This document shows, piece after piece, positions 54,298 through 64,000 of a DNA stretch of 64,000 nucleotides. The notes beneath the pieces are model-generated. The model ran no database searches. It was not told the DNA's origin and saw nothing but the letters and a program-made list of their open reading frames with translations. The position numbers were made by a program, and so were the translations under genes. The stretch is taken from assembly GCF_013214165.1 (NCBI RefSeq), contig NZ_JABSSM010000021.1:62001-126000 (forward strand), read 5' to 3'. This DNA is from Shewanella sp. (GTDB taxonomy: Bacteria > Pseudomonadota > Gammaproteobacteria > Enterobacterales > Shewanellaceae). The first letter of the stretch is position 1; every line of letters begins with the position of its first letter.

Positions 54298-55901
54298 TAG
54301 TAGCTCCTTCTCGCTTCGACTAACCTGGGACCTTCGGCGCTAAGGTAGAGGTTAAGCTGCACTAATGTCTGACTCCCGGCAATGGCATCGGCTCTAAGGC
54401 CATGCTCACGTTGGAAACGCATCAAGTTATCTTCTAATTGCGCATCGAAACCATCGACTAATCTTGGTGCAGTATGATCAATTTTGGCTAAACTGTTTTC
54501 AAGCCATTGGATTTGCTCTGAGTTAGAGCCTTGTCCTATCTCTCTTGGCAGGCTAATTGGTGCTTGCCACAAGATCTCGAACGTACCGCTAAAGTGACGC
54601 GTAAACCAGTCTCTGTCGACCCAAAGTTGCTGTTCATTGAGTTGTAGTAACAGCTGTTCGCCATGACGTGAAACCACAGTGCCATAGAAAGCCTCTTGTT
54701 GACTATCGATAAGATAAACGACTGCGGGGAAGTTAAGGCGAGTTAACGAGTTCCAATTCCCCTGCTGCTGAAAACAGGAGAGGCCCTGTTGCTCTGCCGA
54801 TTGACAGGCAGATAAGCCGATATAGGGCACTCGGTCCCAGAGACCTAAGATGCTGGCATAGGCGGTATCTATGTCTCTACTTTGTGCTATCGCGCCATTG
54901 AGTACCCTTTGATTGGAACTGGAAACCTGGGCCTTATTTTCCTGCACCAAAGATGGTGAAGCTAGACTGCTGCCCGCAGAACTTGCTGCTGAGTTATCAG
55001 GTAAAAGCTTGCCCCATAACATAACCCCTAAAACACAACTAAGCGCCAGCACGGACCCGACAGCGATAGGCAAAAAATAACTTCGCTGTTTGATATCCTC
55101 GCCGAACACTTCAGCTGCAGCCGAGCTCACCATTTCCTGATCGATAGGCACCTTAGACTGAGCATAGCTCGCCATTAATGCACGCTCACAGAGCAAGTTA
55201 ATCAATCTTGGGATGCCGCCACTGTATTTATGTAGCGCCTTGATCGACCTTGGATTAAACAAGGGTTCATGACGCCCTGCCACCTTGAGTCTATGTTGCA
55301 CATAAAGGCCCACCTCTTCGAGCGTAAGCGGAAGTAGATGATAGCGAGCGGTAATTCTTTGCGCGAGCTGGCGAAGCTCTTGTCTTCTCAGTAACTGCTG
55401 CAACTCAGGTTGACCGATCAAGATAACCTGCAAGAGTTTCTTGGTGTCTGTTTCCAGGTTGGTCAATAAACGTAACTGCTCTAGTACTTCGGCCCTGAGA
55501 TGCTGGGCTTCATCTATGATCAGCACAGTATTTCTGCCTTTGTCATGATTTCCCAGCAGGAACTGACTCAGAAGATCCGTTAGCTGCTTCAGGCTAGGGT
55601 CTTTGTCATACACAATACTAAGCTCATCACAGAGGGTGGCCAATAGCTCCTGCTCTGTCAGTGATGGGTTTAGAATGAATGCGGTGTCAGTATTTTCAGG
55701 GAGTTGATTAAGCAGACAACGGGATACTGTCGTCTTACCCGTGCCCACTTCACCGGTTAATAATACAAAGCCACCGGTTTCACCCAACCCATAGGTCAAA
55801 TGAGCCAAGGCCTCACGGTGCCGGTCACTAAGGAATAGATAATGGGGATTAGGTGCGATAGAGAAAGGGTTATCGCTTAAGCCAAAAAACGCCTTGTACA
55901 T
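54297..55901 (-). CDS. General secretion pathway ATPase ExeA/GspA-like
   Basis: MYKAFFGLSDNPFSIAPNPHYLFLSDRHREALAHLTYGL; Walker A GEVGTGKTTVSR; C-terminal peptidoglycan-binding segment. Confidence 0.92.
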   Translation of the reverse strand: MYKAFFGLSDNPFSIAPNPHYLFLSDRHREALAHLTYGLGETGGFVLLTGEVGTGKTTVSRCLLNQLPENTDTAFILNPSLTEQELLATLCDELSIVYDKDPSLKQLTDLLSQFLLGNHDKGRNTVLIIDEAQHLRAEVLEQLRLLTNLETDTKKLLQVILIGQPELQQLLRRQELRQLAQRITARYHLLPLTLEEVGLYVQHRLKVAGRHEPLFNPRSIKALHKYSGGIPRLINLLCERALMASYAQSKVPIDQEMVSSAAAEVFGEDIKQRSYFLPIAVGSVLALSCVLGVMLWGKLLPDNSAASSAGSSLASPSLVQENKAQVSSSNQRVLNGAIAQSRDIDTAYASILGLWDRVPYIGLSACQSAEQQGLSCFQQQGNWNSLTRLNFPAVVYLIDSQQEAFYGTVVSRHGEQLLLQLNEQQLWVDRDWFTRHFSGTFEILWQAPISLPREIGQGSNSEQIQWLENSLAKIDHTAPRLVDGFDAQLEDNLMRFQREHGLRADAIAGSQTLVQLNLYLSAEGPRLVEARRSY

Positions 55902-56110
55902 ACTGAAATCAATCCTTAACCTGTACTTATCGGTTATTAAATACAAAAATCAGTTAAAACTAAAGCTAACCGTTCGCCTTGTCAAAAGATGCTGAACAAA
56001 AAGCGATAAAAGACTGTAAATTAAGCGTCCGAGCGACACTGAATCAAATAGGCGAATACATGTTAAGATCTGACCCATCTGGTCCATACATGAAAACTGT
56101 GATTTAAATT

Positions 56111-57352
56111 GTGAAAATTTACCTCGTTGGCGGCGCTGTCCGCGATAGCTTACTCAAGCTACCGGTCAAAGATAGAGATTACCTGGTAGTAGGTGCAACA
56201 CAAGAGCAGATGTTAGCCAAGGGCTTTCATCGTGTCGGCAAAGATTTCCCGGTGTTTTTACACCCCAAGACTCAGCAAGAATATGCCTTAGCCAGAACGG
56301 AGAGAAAAACAGGTTCAGGCTATGGCGGCTTCACCTGTCACGCCAGCCCGGATGTGACCCTAGAGCAAGATCTGCTCCGTCGGGATCTCACCGTCAACGC
56401 CATAGCTCAAGATGATGATGGTAAACTCTATGATCCCTATGGCGGTGTAGACGACCTAAACAACAAGGTGCTGAGACATGTCTCCGATGCCTTCATCGAA
56501 GACCCTTTAAGAGTACTCAGAGTCGCCAGATTCGCCGCTAGGTTCCATGCCCAAGGTTTCACCATCGCCGATGAAACCCTCACCATGATGGCCAACATAA
56601 GTCAAAGCGGTGAATTAGAAGCCCTAACTGCAGAAAGAGTATTTCAAGAACTAGACAAGGCCCTGAGTACCGACAATCCACACATCTTTATCGACGTACT
56701 CCACCAATGTGGCGCTCTTAGGGTCCTCTTTCCCGAGATACACGCCCTGTTCGGTGTACCTCAACCTGCAAAATGGCACCCTGAGATAGATACAGGCATA
56801 CATACACTCATGGTACTCGAGCAAGCTGCTAAGCTCACCAAAGATAACTCGGTGCGATTTGCAGCCCTGGTACACGATCTCGGTAAAGCCCTGAGCCCCA
56901 AGGAACACTTGCCTAAGCACCATGGCCACGGACAGAAAGGCTTAGCGCCAATTAAGGCCCTATGCGCGCGAATAAAGGTCCCCAACGACTACCGGGATTT
57001 AGCAATGCTCGTCAGCGAGCTGCACCAAAACATTCACAATATTGACCAGTTACGCCCCGAGACTCTGATTAAGCTCTTCGATAAGGCCGATCTCTGGCGT
57101 AAGCCCCAACGCCTGCAACAGATAGCCCTAGCCTGTGAAGCCGATGCCAGAGGCCGACTCGGGTTAGAAGGTCAAGCGTATCCCCAGGCCAACTACTTTA
57201 CCCTCACCTTCGAAGCTGCGAATGCCGTTGCGGTAAAACCTATTATTGACGCCGGTTTTAGAGGGGCTGAGATAAAGCAGCAACTACACATAAAGCGTAT
57301 CGAGATTGTCTCAGAAGTGAAAAATAACGTTAATAAAAATGCTGCACTCTAG
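56111..57352 (+). CDS. cca: CCA tRNA nucleotidyltransferase (HD domain)
   Basis: [51 protein letters not shown]. Confidence 0.95.
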   Translation: MKIYLVGGAVRDSLLKLPVKDRDYLVVGATQEQMLAKGFHRVGKDFPVFLHPKTQQEYALARTERKTGSGYGGFTCHASPDVTLEQDLLRRDLTVNAIAQDDDGKLYDPYGGVDDLNNKVLRHVSDAFIEDPLRVLRVARFAARFHAQGFTIADETLTMMANISQSGELEALTAERVFQELDKALSTDNPHIFIDVLHQCGALRVLFPEIHALFGVPQPAKWHPEIDTGIHTLMVLEQAAKLTKDNSVRFAALVHDLGKALSPKEHLPKHHGHGQKGLAPIKALCARIKVPNDYRDLAMLVSELHQNIHNIDQLRPETLIKLFDKADLWRKPQRLQQIALACEADARGRLGLEGQAYPQANYFTLTFEAANAVAVKPIIDAGFRGAEIKQQLHIKRIEIVSEVKNNVNKNAAL

Positions 57353-57572
57353 CCTTTAGTGAACACGGCTTTGTCTCTGACTTGGTAAAATTCTACGCGA
57401 ACAGCTTACTATTCAGGCACTAAACTTGCATTAAATAATGCATTAGCTAAGCTATTCAGGCCTTAGGGTGAAAATTCGTAGCAATATGCATCAGCTATGA
57501 CATAATCTAGTCGTTGCAGCTGTATGGTACAGCTGTTCCATATCTATCCAACCTATCTAAAGGGATTTCCCA

Positions 57573-57839
57573 ATGAACAAAAAAGTACTGATGATTGCTG
57601 GTGTAGCAATGACTGCCCTACTAGGTGGCTGTGCAAACACTACTGCTCTAGAAGAAAGCATTTCAAACCTAGGTAACAAGGTTGATCAACTGTCTTCTGA
57701 AGTTAGCTCTCTAAAGTCTGAGCAAGGTGCTCTTTCTGCAGACGTTAAAGATGCAAAAGCGGCAGCTATGGACGCACAAGCTGAAGCTAAGCGTGCTAAC
57801 GATCGCATCGACAACGTTGCTTCTTCTTACAAGAAGTAA
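57573..57839 (+). CDS. lpp: Lpp-like (Braun-type) lipoprotein
   Basis: Lipobox LLGGC; heptad repeats; C-terminal ...IDNVASSYKK with terminal Lys. Confidence 0.8.
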   Translation: MNKKVLMIAGVAMTALLGGCANTTALEESISNLGNKVDQLSSEVSSLKSEQGALSADVKDAKAAAMDAQAEAKRANDRIDNVASSYKK

Positions 57840-57847
57840 TTTGTCTG

Positions 57848-57875
57848 TATCGGCAACACATATGTGTTGCCGATA
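57848..57875. terminator. Strong palindrome directly after the lpp-like gene
   Basis: tatcggcaacacatatgtgttgccgata. Confidence 0.6.
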
Positions 57876-58129
57876 TGTTCGCCTCCTTCTAAGCTAAATC
57901 CCCCCACACAAGTTCAAGTAGCTGTAAGCATCAGTAAGATTAAGCTCATTGCAGTCACGCTTATCACTTATCGCTTAAAAATATCATTCTTCAAACTTCA
58001 ACAAATTCCGCCCACAAAAAAGCGCCCTCTGGGGACGCATCTTCACACTGTTCAGCTAATTTTCTTTCCTAGCCACTAGCCACTAGTCACTCCCTCGCCT
58101 AGCTACTAGCTCCGAACGACACACCTTAT

Positions 58130-59032
58130 CTACAGCGCTATATTCACCGGCAGGCCGTTTTGAGTCAGCAAGGCATCGTTAGCCTTGAAGCTGTCTACAT
58201 TGTCCTGGCTGATGAACTTGACTATGTTAGCGCTCATGGTCACCACTTTCTCTTGCTGCATCTCTAGCTCAGATTTAGACAGGGCAGAATGCACCTCTAT
58301 GATGTGACGGCCATCGGGCTCGGTAGAGATCTTGACTGTCTGATTGATCACCCGCACAGGATCGCCATACTTTGTCTGGTAAAACAGCCACTCGATATCA
58401 TCGGGATTAAGACGCACGCAACCTGAGCTGACACGCATGCCGATGCCAAAGTCTTGATTAGTCCCGTGGATCAAATAACTGCCATCACCGTAAGACAGCT
58501 GCATGGCGTAGTCACCCAAGGGATTGTCCGGTCCGGCCGGTACTATGGCGGGCAAGACTTCGCCGCGCTCCAGATGTTCCTTACGTATGCTGGCAGGTAC
58601 CGTCCAACTCGGGTTAGGGATCCTCGCCTTTATCTTAGTGACCATCTCGGGCGTTTCACGGCCTATACGACCTATCCCCACAGGAAATACATGGACTTGC
58701 TTACCATTTTTAGGAAAATAATAGAGTCTCAATTCCGGTAAGTTGAGTACTATCCCCTCTCTTGGCACATCCGGTAGCAACATCTGGGTCGGTATGATGA
58801 GTACAGTCCCCGGCGTCGGTAAAAATGGGTCCACGCCTGGATTTGACTCCATCAGTTCCAGAATGCCGACATTGTACTGTTTGGAAATCGTCTGAAAAAA
58901 ATCCCCCTTCTGTACCAGATGCTCCTGAAGTTCACCGATGAGACGACTGCCCTTTTCTGGCAGATCATACACGTTGGCCATACTAATGCCTGGGATCACA
59001 CTTAAGATGAACAACAGCAATATTCTCATCAT
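58130..59032 (-). CDS. LysM + YkuD L,D-transpeptidase (ErfK/YbiS-like)
   Basis: LVQKGDFFQTISKQYNVGILELMESNPGVDPFLPTPGTVLIIP (LysM); YLIHGTNQDFGIGMRVSSGCVRLNPDDIEWLF (YkuD). Confidence 0.92.
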   Translation of the reverse strand: MMRILLLFILSVIPGISMANVYDLPEKGSRLIGELQEHLVQKGDFFQTISKQYNVGILELMESNPGVDPFLPTPGTVLIIPTQMLLPDVPREGIVLNLPELRLYYFPKNGKQVHVFPVGIGRIGRETPEMVTKIKARIPNPSWTVPASIRKEHLERGEVLPAIVPAGPDNPLGDYAMQLSYGDGSYLIHGTNQDFGIGMRVSSGCVRLNPDDIEWLFYQTKYGDPVRVINQTVKISTEPDGRHIIEVHSALSKSELEMQQEKVVTMSANIVKFISQDNVDSFKANDALLTQNGLPVNIAL

Positions 59033-59225
59033 AGGTATCTCTATTTCCTTCTTCTCTACTATCAAATCGAATGTGACGACTGCTAACACCAATTAATATA
59101 AGGACCAGCAGATAACTCAAATACTCATATTCAGCTTAAATGTTAACCCCTACTGCCACGATATCCTAGCCCTATCGAGGGATAAAACCAAACCGTTCAG
59201 CCGAGGTTAATTTGCCACGCTAGCC

Positions 59226-60170
59226 TTATATTTTCTTCGACAGGGTAACAATAAAGTCGATCTCTAACCCTTCGAAGTTAGCCGAGGCGATCTTCTTACG
59301 TATTTTATCATTGGCCCGCCACGCATACGGCGTCATTTCCAGCAGTATCAGGGCTTGCTCACCGTCAGCATTGAGCTTAAATGTCACTCTCTGACTCGCT
59401 AATAATTCGAGTCCACTTACTTGACCCGATTGTATCGCCTTCTCTTTCATATCTGGATAGATATAGCCTTTCAACTGCCAAAGGTGCCGTGGGGCGGGAG
59501 AGACCTGCAATAGATAACCCGCTTGCTTGAGGACACGTAGCGGCTCTTTGCCCTTGAGCTGCTTATCGATCAGTGTGATCAGATCGAAGCTAGCATCTGC
59601 GAAAGGAAGTGCTCTTAGGCTACTGACAATTAAGGTGCTTTTTTCTGCCTGCTCACTGGTACTAGTTGAATCACTATTTGAGTCGTTAGTAGCATCACTG
59701 CTAGTTTCAGATTCAGATTCAGATTCAGCCTCAGCTTCAGCTTCAGCGTCGATCTTAGCCGCCGAGAAGAGTGCATTCTCGGCTTCATTGATCCCATGCT
59801 GCAGCAGATTTAATCCGGCTTGTTGCAAGGATCCACTGAGGGCCGACTTTATCGCTCTCAGATAGTAGCCTTCGCCACAATCATATTCCAGATGCGCAAT
59901 GACCTCTTCTGACGCCATATGCGCCAGCTCAGGCTTGAGCATCTCGGCTAAGGTGTCGACCAGCGGTGAGAATACGCCAGACTCGAGTAAGAAACGCTTA
60001 CCCCGCATCACCTGCCTAGAGTCAAATTTGGGCTTTTTAGCCAGACTAAATACCCAGTAACCCTTATCATTCTTGTCGAAATGATGCTTATTACTACAGT
60101 GTAATCCTTGAGATTCCTCATGGATCATCAGAGGCTGGTTACACACAGGGCATAGATAAATACTTTTCAT
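59226..60170 (-). CDS. rlmA: 23S rRNA (guanine-N1) methyltransferase RlmA-like with acidic/Ser low-complexity insert
   Basis: Zn-ribbon CPVCNQPLMIHEESQGLHCSNKHHFD; PAPRHLWQLKGYIYP; MTPYAWRA; insert AEAEAEAESESESETSSDATNDSNSDSTSTSE. Confidence 0.85.
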   Translation of the reverse strand: MKSIYLCPVCNQPLMIHEESQGLHCSNKHHFDKNDKGYWVFSLAKKPKFDSRQVMRGKRFLLESGVFSPLVDTLAEMLKPELAHMASEEVIAHLEYDCGEGYYLRAIKSALSGSLQQAGLNLLQHGINEAENALFSAAKIDAEAEAEAESESESETSSDATNDSNSDSTSTSEQAEKSTLIVSSLRALPFADASFDLITLIDKQLKGKEPLRVLKQAGYLLQVSPAPRHLWQLKGYIYPDMKEKAIQSGQVSGLELLASQRVTFKLNADGEQALILLEMTPYAWRANDKIRKKIASANFEGLEIDFIVTLSKKI

Positions 60171-60232
60171 AATGTCTCTTTAACGATGAAGCTGTGGCTT
60201 CCTGTAGCCCAGGAAGTCACAGTTTGTGATAA

Positions 60233-61033
60233 TTAAGCGAATATAAACACACACAAGAGTGCGCCCAGTGCCAGTCGATAAACGACAAAGGGAGTCATTC
60301 CAATGCGGCTGACCAGCTTTAAAAATACATGAATACAGGCGTAAGCGGCGAGGAAAGAGACCATAATACCCAGTGACATGGCCTGATAATCTATCGCCTC
60401 ACCACTGGATATCAGATCCTTAGTCACCAGAATTGCCGCCCCTAAACTAATAGGTACCGACATCAGGAATGAAAAGCGCGCCGCGGCCTCACGTCCTAGG
60501 CCCAGCATCAAGGCCGCCGTAATGGTCGCACCGGAGCGGGATGTGCCAGGGATCAGCGCCATGGCCTGAGCCACACCTATGATCAACGCCTTCTTCCAAC
60601 CCACTTGAAACTCAGTCAGCCCCTTGTTGGTCATTCTATCGGCCCACCACAGCAAGAGTCCAAACACGATAGTGGTCGTCGCTACCACCTCGATATTTCG
60701 CAGATGAGTAGAAATAAAATCTTTAGCGGCGAAGCCGACTATGACCGCCGGTATAGTCGCCAGTATGATCCACCAGGCGAGTTTACTCTCATCATTGTGC
60801 TCGCCCTTGAACATGCTGCCACCCCAGGCAATAAACATCGACCACAGCTCACGCCTGAAATAGATGATAACGGCGCACAAAGAACCAGTATTAACGGCGA
60901 CATCGAAGGACAGGCCTTGATCTTCCCAGTCAAGGAGTTGCGCAGGCAAGATGAGATGCGCCGAGCTTGAGATGGGTAAAAATTCGGTCAAGCCCTGAAT
61001 TAAGGCTAATACTATGACCTGAAATGTGTCCAT
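60233..61033 (-). CDS. uppP: Undecaprenyl-diphosphatase
   Basis: [20 protein letters not shown] and [28 protein letters not shown] motifs. Confidence 0.95.
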   Translation of the reverse strand: MDTFQVIVLALIQGLTEFLPISSSAHLILPAQLLDWEDQGLSFDVAVNTGSLCAVIIYFRRELWSMFIAWGGSMFKGEHNDESKLAWWIILATIPAVIVGFAAKDFISTHLRNIEVVATTTIVFGLLLWWADRMTNKGLTEFQVGWKKALIIGVAQAMALIPGTSRSGATITAALMLGLGREAAARFSFLMSVPISLGAAILVTKDLISSGEAIDYQAMSLGIMVSFLAAYACIHVFLKLVSRIGMTPFVVYRLALGALLCVFIFA

Positions 61034-61104
61034 GCATATTTCCTGTTTAATGAATCTACACCTAGTGGTTAAATGTGTACTTAGGTGAGAGCCAAGATTT
61101 GTAC

Positions 61105-61635
61105 TTAGAGTGAGTTAAGAGTCGAGGCTTCATCCGCCAAAGTCTGAGTCCAGACAAAGGGTATAGGCCAAAGTTTTTGCTGAGTTTTATCGTATTCATG
61201 CCACAAGGTTTGATAACGCGTGTTCACCGAAGGATGGGCCAAATCGGGAGCAAGCTCAGCCATGGGCCAGAGAACGAAGGCATTAGTTAAGATTTCAGCC
61301 CTCGGCAACTCGACAGGATCGAGCGTTACCTTGTCACCATAGAGCAGCAGATCCAGATCCAATGTTCTGGGAGCAAACTTTTTAGCCCCCACCAGACGGC
61401 CATTGTCTTGCTCGATCTGCTTAAACAGCGATACTAGTTCACCTATGCTCAAATCGGTATCGACGCCAACGACCATATTTAAAAAGTTACTGCCTTTAAA
61501 GCCAACCGCTTCACTTTCATACACAGAGGAGAGCAAGAGCTCACCAAAGTGATAGCTTAGGTCACTTAATCCCGACTTAAGGAAGCGCTCAGGCTCAATA
61601 TTACTGCCTAGGCTGATATAAACACGAGATAACAT
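61105..61635 (-). CDS. folK: 2-amino-4-hydroxy-6-hydroxymethyldihydropteridine pyrophosphokinase
   Basis: [29 protein letters not shown]. Confidence 0.94.
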   Translation of the reverse strand: MLSRVYISLGSNIEPERFLKSGLSDLSYHFGELLLSSVYESEAVGFKGSNFLNMVVGVDTDLSIGELVSLFKQIEQDNGRLVGAKKFAPRTLDLDLLLYGDKVTLDPVELPRAEILTNAFVLWPMAELAPDLAHPSVNTRYQTLWHEYDKTQQKLWPIPFVWTQTLADEASTLNSL

Positions 61636-61989
61636 CTAACAATAACCCCGCTCAATCTCGACACCGACGGCCGCAACACCAGGCACGGCTCCTGGTTTCA
61701 TCACAGTCACCTTGACCCAAGGCACATCAAACTCATCCATTAAACAGCTAGCGATCATCTCGGCTACGGTTTCGATGAGTTCAATTGGCTTTTCGGTTAT
61801 CAAGGCCGTTAATCGATTCGATACCGTCTCATAACACAAGGCATACTGATAATCATCGCTATCCGCGGCAGGCTTGTTATCCCAAGCCATATCCAGATCG
61901 ATCAACAAGTTCTGATGGATCTTCTTCTCCCACTCATAGATCCCGATAACAGTTTCTATTTTTAACTGTCTTATTAATACTCTGTCCAT
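61636..61989 (-). CDS. folB: Dihydroneopterin aldolase
   Basis: MDRVLIRQLKIETVIGIYEWEKKIHQNLLIDLDM. Confidence 0.93.
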   Translation of the reverse strand: MDRVLIRQLKIETVIGIYEWEKKIHQNLLIDLDMAWDNKPAADSDDYQYALCYETVSNRLTALITEKPIELIETVAEMIASCLMDEFDVPWVKVTVMKPGAVPGVAAVGVEIERGYC

Positions 61990-62273
61990 GATCTCTCCAA
62001 AACCAGACTCGTTCCTCATCGATGAGGGCTCATTTGCGCCCTTCGGCTCAAGAGGTCTGATAAGCGTTTACGGATAAAAAAGATATAATGCCAATCTTAT
62101 CTATTAATTTGCTAAATGCCTCTTTCTAACGGTACAAATCCCAAGTAGGATAAGGCCCTGTAGAAGGATTTTACCTCTCAGGCAAAGCAGATAAAATAGA
62201 AAGTTGTGATTATGGCTTAGCACTGAAAAATATTGTGGCGCGATGATACCTTAAGACGGATAAGGAAACCAAT

Positions 62274-62882
62274 TTGACCATAACAGTACTCACTCTGGTA
62301 ATGATATTGACCGCCTATCTGGCTGGCTCAATTTCCAGCGCCGTGCTCGTTTGTCAAATGCGTGGGCTTCCCGACCCAAGAACAGCAGGCTCAGGCAATC
62401 CTGGGGCGACCAATGTCCTGCGCATAGGCGGAGCCAGCTCAGCTGCCATGGTGCTATTCTTTGACATGTTAAAAGGTGCCCTGCCCGCTTACTTAGCCTT
62501 CCGCATAGGGGTCGACCCTGTCTCCCTTGGCCTGATTGCTATCGCCGCCTGCCTCGGCCATATTTTCCCTATCTTCTTTAAATTTAAAGGTGGCAAAGGC
62601 GTCGCGACCGCATTCGGCGCCATGGCCCCAATTGGTCATGACTTAGCACTTTCTCTGATAGGCACATGGATCCTCATGGTACTGATCTGCCGCTACTCCT
62701 CACTCGCCGCCATTATCGCAGCCATACTCGCCCCCGCGTATACCTGGTACCTAGACGACAGATTCATCATCCCGGTCTCCATGCTCTCGGCCTTGATAGT
62801 CATCAGACACAAGGACAATATTAGCAGGCTGATAAAGGGTGAAGAATCTAAGGTGTCACGCAAGAAGAAAGATAAAATTTAA
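62274..62882 (+). CDS. plsY: Glycerol-3-phosphate acyltransferase PlsY
   Basis: [15 protein letters not shown] and [12 protein letters not shown] motifs; TTG start. Confidence 0.94.
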   Translation: MTITVLTLVMILTAYLAGSISSAVLVCQMRGLPDPRTAGSGNPGATNVLRIGGASSAAMVLFFDMLKGALPAYLAFRIGVDPVSLGLIAIAACLGHIFPIFFKFKGGKGVATAFGAMAPIGHDLALSLIGTWILMVLICRYSSLAAIIAAILAPAYTWYLDDRFIIPVSMLSALIVIRHKDNISRLIKGEESKVSRKKKDKI

Positions 62883-62910
62883 GCCGTAGCGAGCCTAGAC
62901 ACCAAACATA

Positions 62911-62948
62911 AAAAAACACCTGTTTGCATCTGCAAACCAGGTGTTTTT
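62911..62948. terminator. Bidirectional rho-independent terminator between plsY and tsaD
   Basis: aaaaaacacctgtttgcatctgcaaaccaggtgttttta. Confidence 0.85.
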
Positions 62949-62992
62949 ATTACTTGCCACTTATCGCTTAACACTTGCAGCTTATTTAGCGT

Positions 62993-64000
62993 CTATAGCG
63001 GAGGCAGCGAGTCTAACGACCAGCGTGGCATACCTTTGACGCCTAAATCTTCGGTATGACCCGCCTTGAGTCTCTGCAAACCGGCATAGGCGATCATGGC
63101 ACCATTATCGGTACAAAACTCGCCTCTGGGATAGAAGACTTCTCCGCCTAAATTTTTCATCATCTCGGCTAGCGAGCTGCGCAGGCGTGAATTTGCACTC
63201 ACCCCTCCGGCAATGACTAAGCGAGTATAACCGGTTTGTTTCAATGCACGGCGACACTTGATAGAGAGTGTATCGACAACCGCTTCTTCGAACGCCAGGG
63301 CGATATTGGCACGGGTCTGCTCATCGTCTGGCTCTTTGGCAATCGTATTGGCGGCGAAGGTCTTCAAACCAGAAAAGCTGAAATTTAGCCCAGGTTTATC
63401 CGTCATAGGACGCGGAAAACGGTAGTGACCAGTCTCGCCTTTCTCTGCCAGCTTAGCTAACCTTGGCCCACCTGGGTAATCTAGCCCCATGAGTTTCGCG
63501 GTTTTATCGAATGCTTCACCTGCGGCATCGTCAACAGACTCGCCGAGCACTTCATATTGTCCTATACCTTCGACGGCCACCATCATAGAGTGCCCGCCGG
63601 ATACTAACAGCGCAAGAAAAGGAAACTCAGGCACATTATCCTCTAGCATAGGGGCTAAGAGATGACCTTCCATATGGTGCACGCCAACGGCAGGCTTATC
63701 CCATGAATAGGCTAATGAGCGTCCCACACAGGCACCGACTAATAAGGCACCGACCAGACCTGGGCCTGTGGTATAAGCCACACCATCTATGTCATCCATG
63801 GTGCTGTTAGCATCGGCGAGTGCCTTCTTGATCAAGGGCACAACCTTTCTCACGTGATCGCGAGATGCCAGCTCGGGGACAACCCCACCGTAATCGGCAT
63901 GTAGCTTTACCTGGCTATATAATGTGTGAGATAACAAGCCTAGCTCGTCGTCATAAACGGCTATTCCTGTTTCATCGCAAGATGTTTCAATACCTAAAAC
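62993..64000 (-). CDS. tsaD: tRNA N6-adenosine threonylcarbamoyltransferase (5' end beyond window)
   Basis: Continues past the ORF-track start: [51 protein letters not shown]. Confidence 0.95.
   Translation of the reverse strand, partial: VLGIETSCDETGIAVYDDELGLLSHTLYSQVKLHADYGGVVPELASRDHVRKVVPLIKKALADANSTMDDIDGVAYTTGPGLVGALLVGACVGRSLAYSWDKPAVGVHHMEGHLLAPMLEDNVPEFPFLALLVSGGHSMMVAVEGIGQYEVLGESVDDAAGEAFDKTAKLMGLDYPGGPRLAKLAEKGETGHYRFPRPMTDKPGLNFSFSGLKTFAANTIAKEPDDEQTRANIALAFEEAVVDTLSIKCRRALKQTGYTRLVIAGGVSANSRLRSSLAEMMKNLGGEVFYPRGEFCTDNGAMIAYAGLQRLKAGHTEDLGVKGMPRWSLDSLPPL

Overview
This is a Shewanella-like gammaproteobacterial chromosome segment, mostly conserved housekeeping genes. The genus is inferred from gene order and protein recognition and was not searched. 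Main content in order: rpoE (partial) / nadB / ygfX-sdhE; nhaA-hyp-nhaR; thyA, TauE-like, ptsP, rppH; mutH; an adenylate cyclase; an OxyR-like regulator; an Hpt protein; gltBD; mtnN-cbiB-like; a TRIC channel; a POT transporter; tyrS, mepM-like, anmK; erpA; a ClC channel; hemL; nhaD; a Y1 (IS200/RAYT-like) transposase; exeA/exeB-like; cca; an Lpp-like lipoprotein; an L,D-transpeptidase; rlmA; uppP; folK-folB; plsY; tsaD (partial). The standout accessory locus is a minus-strand cluster at 40.1-47.3 kb: a PapD-like chaperone, an usher-like outer membrane protein, two DUF4402-like pilin candidates and three proteins with SPOR-like C-termini, one of them fused to the usher. Other unusual features: a degraded second 3' end of hemL downstream of the hemL terminator; seven CTGTCTCTATTT repeats upstream of a Y1 transposase whose Shine-Dalgarno could be sequestered; a MITE-like element after anmK; decayed GGDEF and flavodoxin-fold oxidoreductase pseudogenes; a coupled 21-codon uORF before mtnN; DnaA-box-like sites between rppH and mutH; and several short tandem repeats. 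No rRNA, tRNA or CRISPR array was recognised. All calls come from reading the sequence; no database search was run.
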